Made by a program: the position numbers and the translations under genes. A DNA stretch of 64,000 nucleotides from Kosakonia oryzendophytica (GTDB taxonomy: Bacteria > Pseudomonadota > Gammaproteobacteria > Enterobacterales > Enterobacteriaceae): positions 1 through 64,000 of the forward strand of contig NZ_FMAY01000009.1 of NCBI RefSeq assembly GCF_900094925.1, read 5' to 3'. Below, piece after piece: positions 52,775-61,240 of the stretch; the stretch's first letter is position 1; each line of letters starts with the position of its first letter. Under the pieces are notes generated by a model that did not search any database, was not told the origin of the DNA, and was given only the letters and a program-made list of their open reading frames with translations.

Positions 52775-52963
52775 ATGTCTCTCATCGATTACGCAATGAA
52801 ATTCATTAGTGGTTCATCAAGATCCTCTATCATCTGTCCGGTTTGCGGCTTACGCTCATCTCAATCTCTCTCCAGAGTTCGCCGTAAACAGACAATGCTG
52901 TGTCCGGGGTGTAAGGCGCTGTTTGTCTCCCCCCTCATTTCTGAAACGGCTCAGCGACCATGA
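52775..52963 (+). CDS. Small zinc-ribbon protein (paralogue of 51453-51614)
   Basis: 62 residues from ATG 52775 behind GAAAGG. Two CxxC knuckles, CPVC and CPGC, flank SSQSLSRVRRKQTML; LSRV...LCPxC-xLF is shared with the 51453 protein. Just downstream of the CspH-like gene by 115 bp. Its last codons (SETAQRP) overlap the first unit of a 24-bp tandem duplication at 52949, so the natural C-terminus may have been altered. Confidence 0.75.
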   Translation: MSLIDYAMKFISGSSRSSIICPVCGLRSSQSLSRVRRKQTMLCPGCKALFVSPLISETAQRP

Positions 52964-52996
52964 AACGGGTATGCTCAGCGACCATGAAACGGGTAT
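52949..52996. repeat. 24-bp perfect tandem duplication
   Basis: Unit GCTCAGCGACCATGAAACGG plus GTAT occurs twice head to tail (52949-52972 and 52973-52996). 24 bp keeps frame. It spans the end of the zinc-ribbon gene and the next open stretch. Confidence 0.92.
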
Positions 52997-53162
52997 CAAG
53001 CAAAACGGCTACGAGCTCAATGCTGCAAAAAAACGCGCATTATGCCCGCCGGAGAAGGGTGGCTGCTGGGATACTGCCACCCTGACTCGCTATTTCACTG
53101 CCTGTCAGGGAGTGACTCCGCTGACAGAAGGTAAAGCCTGGGTCTTACGTGAGTCCGTGCCT
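52964..53162 (+). pseudogene. Open stretch with protein-like composition, possible gene remnant
   Basis: The plus-strand frame through the tandem repeat reads GIKQNGYELNAAKKRALCPPEKG then WDTATLTRYFTACQGVTPL into the RND gene's 3' end. It has no ribosome site or start other than ATGs in the repeat, overlaps the RND gene at its end and has no recognised domain. May be the displaced 3' part of a lost gene. Low confidence. Confidence 0.3.
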
Positions 53163-56100
53163 TCACATGCGTTTTCTCCGGCGGTTTATGGCGGCAACGC
53201 CGCGCATGACCACCACATAAAATACCGGCACAAAGACAATCGCCAGCAGTGTGCCGCTGATCATCCCGCCAAAGACGCCGGTGCCAATTGCGTGCTGGGT
53301 CTGCGAGCTTGCTCCGGTGGCCAGCATCAGCGGCGCTACGCCAAGGGTAAACGCCAGCGATGTCATCACTATGGGGCGTAAACGTAAGCGCGCAGCCATA
53401 ATGGTCGCTTGATGAATACCCATCCCGCTGGCGTGAAGTTGCCGGGCGAACTCAACAATCAGGATGGCATTTTTAGTGGAAAGGCCGATCAGGGTGATAA
53501 GTCCCACGCGGAAAAAGACATCATTGGGCATTCCGGCGATATAAACCGCCGTCACGGCCCCCGCCAGGCCCAGTGGCACCACCAGCATCACCGATAAAGG
53601 GATGGCCCAGCTTTCATACAGCGCGGCGAGCACCATAAACACGGTGAGCACGGACAGCGCCATCAGCGTCGGCATCTGTAAGGCGGAGGCGCGTTCCTGC
53701 AAGGAGCTGCCGGTCCATTCCATCATAAAGCCCGCAGGCAGCGTAGCAGCCAGTTTCTCCATCTCGGCCATCGCCGCGCCGCTGGAGTAACCTGCGGCTG
53801 CACTGCCGCTTATTCTGACCGCAGGATAACCCTGATAGCGGTTGAGCTGTTGCGGTGATAGACCCCAGTGGGCTTTCACAAACGACGCCAGCGGCGTCAT
53901 CTCACCGCTCTTGTTGCGAACGTACAGTTTCATCAGGTCCTGTATCTGCATACGGTAGGGCGCATCGGCCTGAACGATCACCTGCTGAACGCGCCCGTTG
54001 TCCGTGTAGTCATTCACATAATTTGAACCGCTCGCCGAAGAGAGGGTTTGGTTTATCTCCTCAAAGGAAACGCCCATCGCCTCAGCTTTTTCGCGATCCA
54101 CATCCAGTGTGGCGCTGATGCCTTCCGGCAATCCGTCCAGATACACATCTTCAACAACGTGGCTGTTGGCGGCACGGCTAAGCAACTGTTCGAGTGCGGC
54201 TTGCAGCGCCGGGTAGCCGTGCCCGGCACGATCCTCAAGGTAAAATGTGAAACCGGATGAGGTGCCCAGATCGGAAATCGCGGGCGGCATAATACTCATC
54301 ACCGTGGCTGCCGGATCGGCACTCATTGCCGCTTGCACCGCGTTTGCCTCTCCCTGCGCCGTTGCGCCATGTCGATTATCCCACCCGTTGAGCATGGTAA
54401 ACGCCAGTGCCGTATTGGGCCCCGAACCGGAAAAACTGAAACCGAATATGGACAGGTTGCTCTGAATACTTTCCCGTCCGGCGACAAGCGACTCATAACG
54501 ACGCATGACCTCCTGTGTACGTGCCTGGGTCGCATCGGAAGGAAGCTGCACGGAGGTGATAAAATACCCCTGATCCTCATCGGGAATAAACGAGGAAGGC
54601 AGCTCACGCAGCGCCAGAAAAAGGACGCCGCACAATACCGCATACAACGCCATCACGCGCCCTGAACGCGTTATCGTGCGGTCGAGAGCGGACGCATAGC
54701 GAAGGGAGAGCCGGTTGAAGTGGCGGTTAAACCATCCGGTAAACCCTTTTTCCCGCTCGCTCTGATGACTGACCGGCTTAAGCAGCGACGCGCACAATGC
54801 TGGCGTCAGGGTCAGGGCAAGAAAGGCCGAAAGCAGAATAGACACCGCCATCGACAGGGTAAACTGGCGGTAGATAACCCCCACCGAGCCACTGGCAAAA
54901 CCCATCGGGATAAACACAGCGGTGAGCACCAGTGTGATGCCAATAACGGCCGGGGTGATTTCACGCATCGCCTGCTGTGTCGCTTCCCGTGGCGCAAGCC
55001 CTTTTTCTGCCATCAGTCGCTCGACGTTTTCGACCACCACGATGGCATCATCCACAATAACGCCGATAGCCAGCACCATGCCGAACATAGTGAGAACGTT
55101 GATGGAGAAGCCGCTGAGCAGCATCACCGTAAACGTTCCCAGCAACGCAACCGGTGCCACAATGGCGGGAATAAAGGTATAGCGCAGATTCTGCAGAAAC
55201 AGCAGCATCACCAGAAACACCAACACCATGGCCTCAAAAAAGGTATGAACCACTTTTTCAATCGACAGTTTTACAAAAGGCGCGGTGTCAAAAGGCACGG
55301 AGAACTGCATCCCTTCAGGGAGCACGGCGGATAAGGTTTCAAGACGATCCCGGATACCGGCCGCCGTGTTAACGGCATTGGCACCTGTCGCCAGTTGGAT
55401 GGCGGCGGCCGTTGCCGGATGACCATTTTCCCGGATGGCGAAGGCATAGCTTTGTAAGCCGCGTTCAATACGCGCAACGTCGCCGAGTCGGACGCGTGAC
55501 CCGTCGGTATTGGCCCGCAGCGTGATGTTCTGGAAAGCCTCAACGGAGGTGAGCTGACCGCGAACTCTCAATGGGTAAGTCACCTGCTGACCGGGCAGGG
55601 CGGGTTCGCTGCCCACGCTTCCTGGCGCTATCTGAACGTTTTGCTGATTTAACGCCAATGTGATGTCGTTGAAGGAGAGGCGATAATTGAAAAGTTTGAC
55701 CGGATCGACCCAGATACGCATCGCCTTTTCAGCGCCGAAAAGTTGCACTTTTCCGACACCGGGAACCCGACGCAACTCCTCCAGTACGTTACGGGCGAAA
55801 TAGTCACTGAGATCGGCCTCCTGATACGCCCCGGAAGGCGATTTCAGGCCCACCATCATCAGGAACCCCGGGTTAGCAGCCTCAGTGCTGATGCCATTTT
55901 GGCGCACGGCTTGCGGCAGACGTGGCTCAACGGCTTTTATCTGGTTCTGTACATCCATTTGCGCCAGTTTAATGTCAGTGCCGGGTTTAAACGTCACCGT
56001 GATGGATGCCATCCCGGACACATCGGTGGTTGACTCAAAATAGAGCAGATGATCCACCCCCGAAATTTCACGTTCGAGCAGGGATATCACCGAATCATTC

Positions 56101-56270
56101 ATGGTTTGCGGCGTAGCACCCGGATAGCTGACAGAAATAATGATGCTGGGCGGGGCTACCGAGGGATATTGCGCCACGGGTAATTGAGGAATAGCCAGAA
56201 TACCGCCGAGAGTAATGAAAAGCGCAATTACCCAGGCGAAAATCGGGCGTTTAATAAAGAAGTCAGACAT
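53163..56270 (-). CDS. AcrB-type (HAE-1) RND multidrug efflux permease, adaptor missing
   Basis: 1035 residues: full RND inner-membrane pump with helices and two large periplasmic loops. Proton relay residues present: GVIVDDAIVVVENVER (two Asp, TM4) and STKNAILIVEFA (Lys, TM10). LPSSFIPDEDQGYF and the docking regions are intact. It begins MSDFFIKRPIFAWVIALF. No MFP (AcrA-like) gene is adjacent, unlike nearly all RND operons; the adaptor starting at 63205 is 7 kb away in another unit. Substrates unknown. Paralogue choice (AcrB/AcrD/other) cannot be made by eye. Confidence 0.92.
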   Translation of the reverse strand: MSDFFIKRPIFAWVIALFITLGGILAIPQLPVAQYPSVAPPSIIISVSYPGATPQTMNDSVISLLEREISGVDHLLYFESTTDVSGMASITVTFKPGTDIKLAQMDVQNQIKAVEPRLPQAVRQNGISTEAANPGFLMMVGLKSPSGAYQEADLSDYFARNVLEELRRVPGVGKVQLFGAEKAMRIWVDPVKLFNYRLSFNDITLALNQQNVQIAPGSVGSEPALPGQQVTYPLRVRGQLTSVEAFQNITLRANTDGSRVRLGDVARIERGLQSYAFAIRENGHPATAAAIQLATGANAVNTAAGIRDRLETLSAVLPEGMQFSVPFDTAPFVKLSIEKVVHTFFEAMVLVFLVMLLFLQNLRYTFIPAIVAPVALLGTFTVMLLSGFSINVLTMFGMVLAIGVIVDDAIVVVENVERLMAEKGLAPREATQQAMREITPAVIGITLVLTAVFIPMGFASGSVGVIYRQFTLSMAVSILLSAFLALTLTPALCASLLKPVSHQSEREKGFTGWFNRHFNRLSLRYASALDRTITRSGRVMALYAVLCGVLFLALRELPSSFIPDEDQGYFITSVQLPSDATQARTQEVMRRYESLVAGRESIQSNLSIFGFSFSGSGPNTALAFTMLNGWDNRHGATAQGEANAVQAAMSADPAATVMSIMPPAISDLGTSSGFTFYLEDRAGHGYPALQAALEQLLSRAANSHVVEDVYLDGLPEGISATLDVDREKAEAMGVSFEEINQTLSSASGSNYVNDYTDNGRVQQVIVQADAPYRMQIQDLMKLYVRNKSGEMTPLASFVKAHWGLSPQQLNRYQGYPAVRISGSAAAGYSSGAAMAEMEKLAATLPAGFMMEWTGSSLQERASALQMPTLMALSVLTVFMVLAALYESWAIPLSVMLVVPLGLAGAVTAVYIAGMPNDVFFRVGLITLIGLSTKNAILIVEFARQLHASGMGIHQATIMAARLRLRPIVMTSLAFTLGVAPLMLATGASSQTQHAIGTGVFGGMISGTLLAIVFVPVFYVVVMRGVAAINRRRKRM

Positions 56271-56333
56271 TAATAGATATCCAATCCAACACGTAAATAA
56301 CGTCTCATCATCCAGGTTGATTCAACACGCAGG

Positions 56334-56741
56334 TCAGCGTACATATAACCTGAAAACAAAATATAATGGCGTTACGCCTAAAAAAACGACGATAAAACAT
56401 TCATAATAAAATATAAAATCGCAGGTCGTCGGGTATGAACATATCAGTATGTTGAAAAGAATAATCAGGTAAATAAAAAACAGACTTAATACCACTATAA
56501 TGGTACATAACTCGCGAAAGATACCCTCTTTTCTTTGTAGCAAAATTAATGCGCAGGTCAGCAAAATGCCCACGTAGGCTAAAGGTGACGCCAGCATTGT
56601 CCATTTAACCCTCTCGCCAATGGAGTGCATCAAAATCAGCCAGCCATAAAGCATTGACCAGGTACCTGCCAGGAAAAAAAACAGCGACATGATCTTTTCA
56701 GAAAAAAGGAGTGATGCTGTTAAAATTTTCGCCACTGTCAT
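56334..56741 (-). CDS. Unrecognised four-helix membrane protein
   Basis: 135 residues from ATG 56741 (MTVAKILTASLLFSEKIM), GGAT upstream; the frame extends to 56900 but that part is not hydrophobic and lacks a ribosome site. Four helices: LFFFLAGTWSMLYGWLILM, ASPLAYVGILLTCALILL, CTIIVVLSLFFIYLIILF, and CFIVVFLGVTPLYFVFRL. AT-rich relative to the RND gene. It lies upstream of the RND gene on the same strand (gap 63 bp), so may be co-transcribed. No family recognised. Confidence 0.6.
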   Translation of the reverse strand: MTVAKILTASLLFSEKIMSLFFFLAGTWSMLYGWLILMHSIGERVKWTMLASPLAYVGILLTCALILLQRKEGIFRELCTIIVVLSLFFIYLIILFNILICSYPTTCDFIFYYECFIVVFLGVTPLYFVFRLYVR

Positions 56742-57187
56742 TACATCCAAATAGCATTGCGATGAAAGCGTATTATCGTACGGCTGTATGTAACGATAAT
56801 TGATTGAGTATGGAGGAAGTGTGGAGTGCCATTCTGAACCTGCATTTTTCTCAAAGAGAGCAAAAGCTGTTGTCTTTATGAACCGACAATGCTGAATCAC
56901 CTGTTTGATGGTCAGTTCATTTTTTTTAGCATCGCGAAGAAACTTTTTAGTTAAAAAAAAGTCTCATGCAAATTATAACGATTTTAACCCGGTTAATCCT
57001 GTCGGATTACGTTCGAAAGTGAGTTGAAAATGAACAGCGATTTATCGATGCAGCGCTGGTGAAGATTATCTGCAATCACAACGTTTACGCATCTGAAGCC
57101 CTTAAAAATGATGAGAAAAAAGAATTTTTATTTTTGGCGAACACACTTTAAAACCCATAACGCGGATTGGTACGAGACGGAGGTTAT
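56742..57187. other. 446-bp AT-rich region upstream of the response regulator gene
   Basis: No supported gene. It must hold promoters for the membrane protein/RND unit (left) and the two-component operon (right). No operator recognised. Confidence 0.45.
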
Positions 57188-57892
57188 ATGAACCATGAGA
57201 AAATTATTCTGGTCGCAGAAGATGATGATGAAATCGCTGATATTTTAGTGAGTTATATTCATCGGGCAGGGATGAAAACGGTTCGTGTCGCCGACGGGGA
57301 ACAGGCGCTGGAACAGTTTCGATTACGCAAACCCGATCTGGTGTTGCTGGACATTCAACTCCCGCTGGTCGATGGCTGGCGTGTCCTGTCGACGTTACGC
57401 AGGGCAAGCAACATCCCGGTGATTATGGTCACCGCGCTCGATCAGGATGTGGATAAATTGATGGGGTTAAGGCTGGGAGCCGATGATTATGTGGTGAAAC
57501 CATTTAATCCCTCTGAAGTGGTCGCCCGGATAGAAGCCGTGCTGCGGCGCGTCAACGTCAGCGCGGAGAACAGTTACCAAAAGCCGATCCGCACCCCTCA
57601 CTTAACGATTTATCCGGAAGATTTTTATGTGGAAATTACCACCGAAGGGGGAGTGGTCACGCCGGATCTGACGACAACAGAATTCAAGCTACTGACCTGT
57701 ATGGCCAGAAATCCGAGAAAAGTCTTCTCGCGTGACGAATTGTTAAGCTCCTGCCTGCCGGAAGGCGATGCGCTTGACCGTACCGTTGACAGCCACATCA
57801 GTAAGCTACGCAAAAAGCTGGAAAACTGCGGATTAAAAGGGACGCCAGAAAGCATCCGCGGTATCGGTTATCGACTGGGTGAAAACAAATGA
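57188..57892 (+). CDS. OmpR-family response regulator (BaeR/AdeR-like)
   Basis: 234 residues from ATG 57188 (MNHEKIILVAEDDDEI) behind CGGAGG. Phospho-acceptor Asp55 in LLDIQLPLVDGW, Lys in VKPF, winged-helix output with IRGIGYRLGENK. Overlaps the kinase gene by 4 bp (ATGA). By similarity (TTTEFKLLTCMARNPRKVFSRDELLSSCLPEG) it belongs to the BaeR/AdeR/SmeR group controlling RND pumps; RND permease at 53163 is the obvious candidate target. Confidence 0.9.
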   Translation: MNHEKIILVAEDDDEIADILVSYIHRAGMKTVRVADGEQALEQFRLRKPDLVLLDIQLPLVDGWRVLSTLRRASNIPVIMVTALDQDVDKLMGLRLGADDYVVKPFNPSEVVARIEAVLRRVNVSAENSYQKPIRTPHLTIYPEDFYVEITTEGGVVTPDLTTTEFKLLTCMARNPRKVFSRDELLSSCLPEGDALDRTVDSHISKLRKKLENCGLKGTPESIRGIGYRLGENK

Positions 57893-58962
57893 ATAAAGAT
57901 CAGGCTCTCAGCCGACAGATCCTGCTGTTTATGATCTCCCTGACGCTTATCGTGATAGCGATAACGATCATGGGATCCTATTTTTTCTACGCCTTTATTA
58001 TTGATTATATTCCGGGCGGCACGCTCGTCGGAGATGAAGACAGCGTGACATACATTGACTGGATCTGGCTTTTCGTCGCGTCAGCCAGCAGTTTAATTGT
58101 CTCTTTTTTCTTCACCATCAGGCTATCAGCGAAAATACTCAATCCATTAAGTTCCGTTGCAACCAGCCTGCGGCGCATTGCTCAGGGCGATCTGGGGGCG
58201 AGGGCATTTTGCGCCTACTCACATTTGGGCGAGCTTAACAATTTAGTCAATGACTTCAATGAAATGGCAGAAAAGTTACAAGCGCTTGATAGCCAGCGAA
58301 AATCCTGGAATGCTGCAATTGCGCACGAATTCCGTACTCCGGTCACCGTGTTAAGAGGACGGCTGCAAGGGCTGGTTGATGGCGTCTTTGAACCCAGTCC
58401 AACCTTATTCAATAACTTATTAAAACAAACGGAAGGGCTGACAAACCTGATCGACGATCTGCGGATTGTCGGTTCGTCCGGCACCACCGATTTTTCGCTG
58501 AAATTAACCGATGTTGAACTGCAAGATACCATTCAGAATGCCATCGATGCGTTTTCGCTTGAGTTCACACGCAATGAATTTCAAATCATCACGCAACTTC
58601 AGGCGCATCACGTCGTTTGCGACCCGTTACGCATCATTCAGTGTCTTACCGTGCTTTTCGATAACGCCATAAAATATGCCACCCCCAAAATCATCGTTAT
58701 CAGAAATGGCGTTACTGAAGGATCGTCTTATATTCAGATAGAAGATTATGGCCCGGGTATTCCTGAGGATTTCCATCGGTTTTTGTTTCAGCCTTTTCAG
58801 CGAGGCTCGCGTGCGCGAAATGTGAACCCAAAAGGGTGCGGGCTAGGGTTGTCGGTGGTAAAAGCCATCATGAATGCACATGGCGGCGATGTAAGCTATA
58901 CCTTGCTCAATAACCATCACTCCGTGTTTACACTCTCGTGGCCAGCCAGCAAAACGGGTTAA
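57889..58962 (+). CDS. Sensor histidine kinase partner of 57188
   Basis: 357 residues, two helices (about 12-35 and 57-78) with only a 20-residue extracellular loop, HAMP, H-box with His146 (AIAHEFRTPVTVLRG), N-box LFDNAIKYATPK, G1 EDYGPGIPEDF, G2 GCGLGLSVVKAI. The short loop suggests membrane sensing. The sequence next to His (LQGLVDGVFEPSP) matches the second kinase at 61930 (LQGMLDGVFEPTP), so these are paralogues. Confidence 0.92.
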   Translation: MNKDQALSRQILLFMISLTLIVIAITIMGSYFFYAFIIDYIPGGTLVGDEDSVTYIDWIWLFVASASSLIVSFFFTIRLSAKILNPLSSVATSLRRIAQGDLGARAFCAYSHLGELNNLVNDFNEMAEKLQALDSQRKSWNAAIAHEFRTPVTVLRGRLQGLVDGVFEPSPTLFNNLLKQTEGLTNLIDDLRIVGSSGTTDFSLKLTDVELQDTIQNAIDAFSLEFTRNEFQIITQLQAHHVVCDPLRIIQCLTVLFDNAIKYATPKIIVIRNGVTEGSSYIQIEDYGPGIPEDFHRFLFQPFQRGSRARNVNPKGCGLGLSVVKAIMNAHGGDVSYTLLNNHHSVFTLSWPASKTG

Positions 58963-58973
58963 GGACTCCACGC

Positions 58974-58997
58974 CAACAGGCTCATCAGAGCCTGTTG
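58974..58997. terminator. Hairpin between the kinase and the ATP-grasp gene
   Basis: CAACAGGCTC-ATCA-GAGCCTGTTG, perfect 10-pair stem between convergent genes; it overlaps the last codons of the ATP-grasp gene. No T run. Confidence 0.6.
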
Positions 58998-59896
58998 TCT
59001 ATTCCCGCTAATTGCCACATGTCACCCAGTTTTATATCCCACTCGGCAGGCGTGATTTGGAGTTTTCCCCGGCGTGGACTTAAGGTGATTTCGCTAAAAA
59101 CGACAGCATCGTGTCGTAACATCAGATCCACGCGGCAATAATCAATGTCACGCGCCACATCCTGAGCCGCATCCAGCGCTTCGTAGAGTAATGGTGGCGT
59201 GGAAACCGCGTAAGGCGTGTTGGGATACTCCATCTGAAATGGCTGCAGTTGCCATGCCCGATCGTAAACGTTGATATATTCTTTTCCTGAACTGTCTGTT
59301 ATATCGGCCTCAATGAGACTGGCAATACCATGAAAGCAATGTATGCGTAACATTTCTGGCGTGGTGTCTTTTATGCGATCAGTAAAAAGATCAATATATG
59401 TTTCACATAATATTACCGGTGTGATGTTTTTATACTGCCATTCGCGTGTGCTGTAATACATATTTTTCTTCATGGCTAATTTCAGTTTGGCCAACGCACG
59501 AGGTTTATCAAACGTGGCTTTATCCGTACATATCACCACGCTGCCACTGTCATGATTGCATTTCAGCACGAATTTCTCGGGTAACTGGCTAAAATCGATC
59601 TCCTCTACACGGGTATAAATACCCAGCAGCGGTGCGAGGGTTAATTTATTCGTCTTGTTTTGGATATACTCTCTGACGGCCAGTTTGTCCGCCAGTCGTG
59701 TATAAAGTGGATTGCGATCAAAAAGTAACCGATGACAAATTTTCTCACTTAACGCCCTCGGATGCATTAAGTCAGGCTTCCTGTTTATTACGCGTTGCAA
59801 TCTGCTGATATGGAATGTTTCATCGTTCACAATCCACGCTCTCAATCTTTTTCCAAGGTACTCTGCATAGTTGCATACATATTTTAATCTGTTCAT
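58985..59896 (-). CDS. TupA-like ATP-grasp protein
   Basis: 303 residues, AGGAGGA before ATG. Matches the TupA-like ATP-grasp family (glycan/teichuronopeptide-type enzymes): PEKFVLKCNHDSGSVVICTDK (ATP-binding), LKLAMKKNMYYSTREWQYKNITP, and VDLMLRHDAVVFSEITLSPRRG (Mg site). Activity not known; a carbohydrate- or peptide-linked modification is likely. AT-rich and with no glycan synthesis neighbours; its neighbours are efflux sensor genes. Horizontal acquisition is inferred. Confidence 0.8.
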   Translation of the reverse strand: MNRLKYVCNYAEYLGKRLRAWIVNDETFHISRLQRVINRKPDLMHPRALSEKICHRLLFDRNPLYTRLADKLAVREYIQNKTNKLTLAPLLGIYTRVEEIDFSQLPEKFVLKCNHDSGSVVICTDKATFDKPRALAKLKLAMKKNMYYSTREWQYKNITPVILCETYIDLFTDRIKDTTPEMLRIHCFHGIASLIEADITDSSGKEYINVYDRAWQLQPFQMEYPNTPYAVSTPPLLYEALDAAQDVARDIDYCRVDLMLRHDAVVFSEITLSPRRGKLQITPAEWDIKLGDMWQLAGIDNRL

Positions 59897-60211
59897 TGTT
59901 CCTCCTGAGAACGCTGAACAGTATGCAGAGGGTTTATTATCCTGTTTTGTAGGGAGTATGGAGCCAATATGTATTGGTTACCATGAAGCCATTTTTTGCG
60001 GGGAAAGTATGGCACCGCTTTCCCTGTGAATATACCACTCCACTTTTTTCGTTTATTTTTACCGAATGAGTGGCAGGGTGCGAACGATCCCCATCATTAC
60101 CTGCATACAATCACGATGCGTAGATGACAGGGCGACGGCCAACCCGCACCTGTTGCGTCGGTGAAATACCGGTGTAGCGCTGGCGGTGATAAAAAAACCG
60201 ACACTGGCTGG
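59897..60211. other. 315-bp intergenic region
   Basis: Between the start of the ATP-grasp gene and the end of the mini-gene. No supported gene; a T run after the mini-gene (60189-60199 on the plus strand as AAAAAAA) may form its terminator. Confidence 0.4.
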
Positions 60212-60310
60212 CTACGGCAATAACACAACGTAAAAATACCAGGCGCTCAGATAAGTCACCGCGCTTAATCCCCAGATAATCCCTACCCACTGATAATCCT
60301 CTTTGTTCAC
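60212..60310 (-). CDS. 32-residue membrane mini-protein downstream of mipA-like gene
   Basis: A 33-codon ORF starting GTG at 60310 with a near-ideal AGGAG nine bases upstream, placed 15 bp after the MipA gene stop. It reads MNKEDYQWVGIIWGLSAV then TYLSAWYFYVVLLP, one hydrophobic helix with aromatic girdle residues, charged N-terminus (likely inside). The T run downstream fits a transcript end. Too short for ordinary gene callers; no family recognised. Confidence 0.65.
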   Translation of the reverse strand: MNKEDYQWVGIIWGLSAVTYLSAWYFYVVLLP

Positions 60311-60325
60311 GGACTGGTGCTCCTG

Positions 60326-61117
60326 TCAGAAGGTGTAAGTGAAGGCGGCGACAGTGGAACCTTCGTTGCGCCGCAGCACGATTGGGCTGTCTGCGGCTGC
60401 GCTATCCAGCCAGTGATACCCGGCACTGAACGTGGTGCCCCAATGCGCATCAAACTGGTGACTCCAGATAAGGCGAGTCTCAATGCCGTACATTCCGCCT
60501 TTCGCCGAATAACGGCTATACCCCGAAGCGAGGCTTTGCTGCCGGTTCACGCCATAAAATATGTTCATGTAGCGACTGTCGCCAAACAGCATGGCGGACT
60601 GAATAGCGACAGTATCGTAGGCGCTCTGCACAGGTAAAAGTGTTACCGAAGTCTGGTATTGCACACCCTGGCTGTCGGTCAGCGGCAATGTGGCTTTGCC
60701 TTCTACCGTCAGCCAGGGCGTTACCGACCAGCCAACAGCCAGCGCGGTATTGAGGACAGCGTCAATCGTACCCATCCCTTTTAAGTTGTCTGCACCGTCC
60801 CGCCAGGCAGAGCGGCTGTCCGCCCGCCCGAGGTTGTAACCCAGCGTGTGTTCGAGATAGAGGCCATCTGCTGTTTGCAGGTCGTAGCCCACCCCTTTTT
60901 CCGTATCCAGAAAAAAGGCCCCCTTGCGCGCCTGGATCACGGGAACAATCTGCAATGCGTATTTGTCTGAACCGCTGTATTGTGGCGCATATTGCCCACC
61001 CAGTCCCAGCGTAAACGTATCCTGTGGCACAGTGGCATCACTGGCGTATGCGCCCGACATAAAGGCGGGGAGGAGTGAGCCGATCATGTACAGCGCATTT
61101 TTTCTCATTATCATCAT
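60326..61117 (-). CDS. MipA/OmpV-family outer membrane protein
   Basis: 263 residues from ATG 61117 (an ATG three bases on, 61114, is equally possible; GGGA precedes). Signal peptide to about AYASDA. Beta-barrel with aromatic C-terminal AAFTYTF. MipA/OmpV (YeaF) scaffolds murein synthases or forms a channel. Divergent from the second two-component system with 124 bp between, so likely its target. The mini-gene 60212-60310 follows it. Confidence 0.88.
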   Translation of the reverse strand: MMIMRKNALYMIGSLLPAFMSGAYASDATVPQDTFTLGLGGQYAPQYSGSDKYALQIVPVIQARKGAFFLDTEKGVGYDLQTADGLYLEHTLGYNLGRADSRSAWRDGADNLKGMGTIDAVLNTALAVGWSVTPWLTVEGKATLPLTDSQGVQYQTSVTLLPVQSAYDTVAIQSAMLFGDSRYMNIFYGVNRQQSLASGYSRYSAKGGMYGIETRLIWSHQFDAHWGTTFSAGYHWLDSAAADSPIVLRRNEGSTVAAFTYTF

Positions 61118-61240
61118 GGCATCCCGGTGGTGAGGAGATAATACGGCTGACCAAAGGTCACCGTAGGATGGTGCAGAAGTATGGTCGCGACGTATCAATG
61201 AACGGTCGGGAAATTGTTAAGAAACGGTCAAGGTGGGCAG

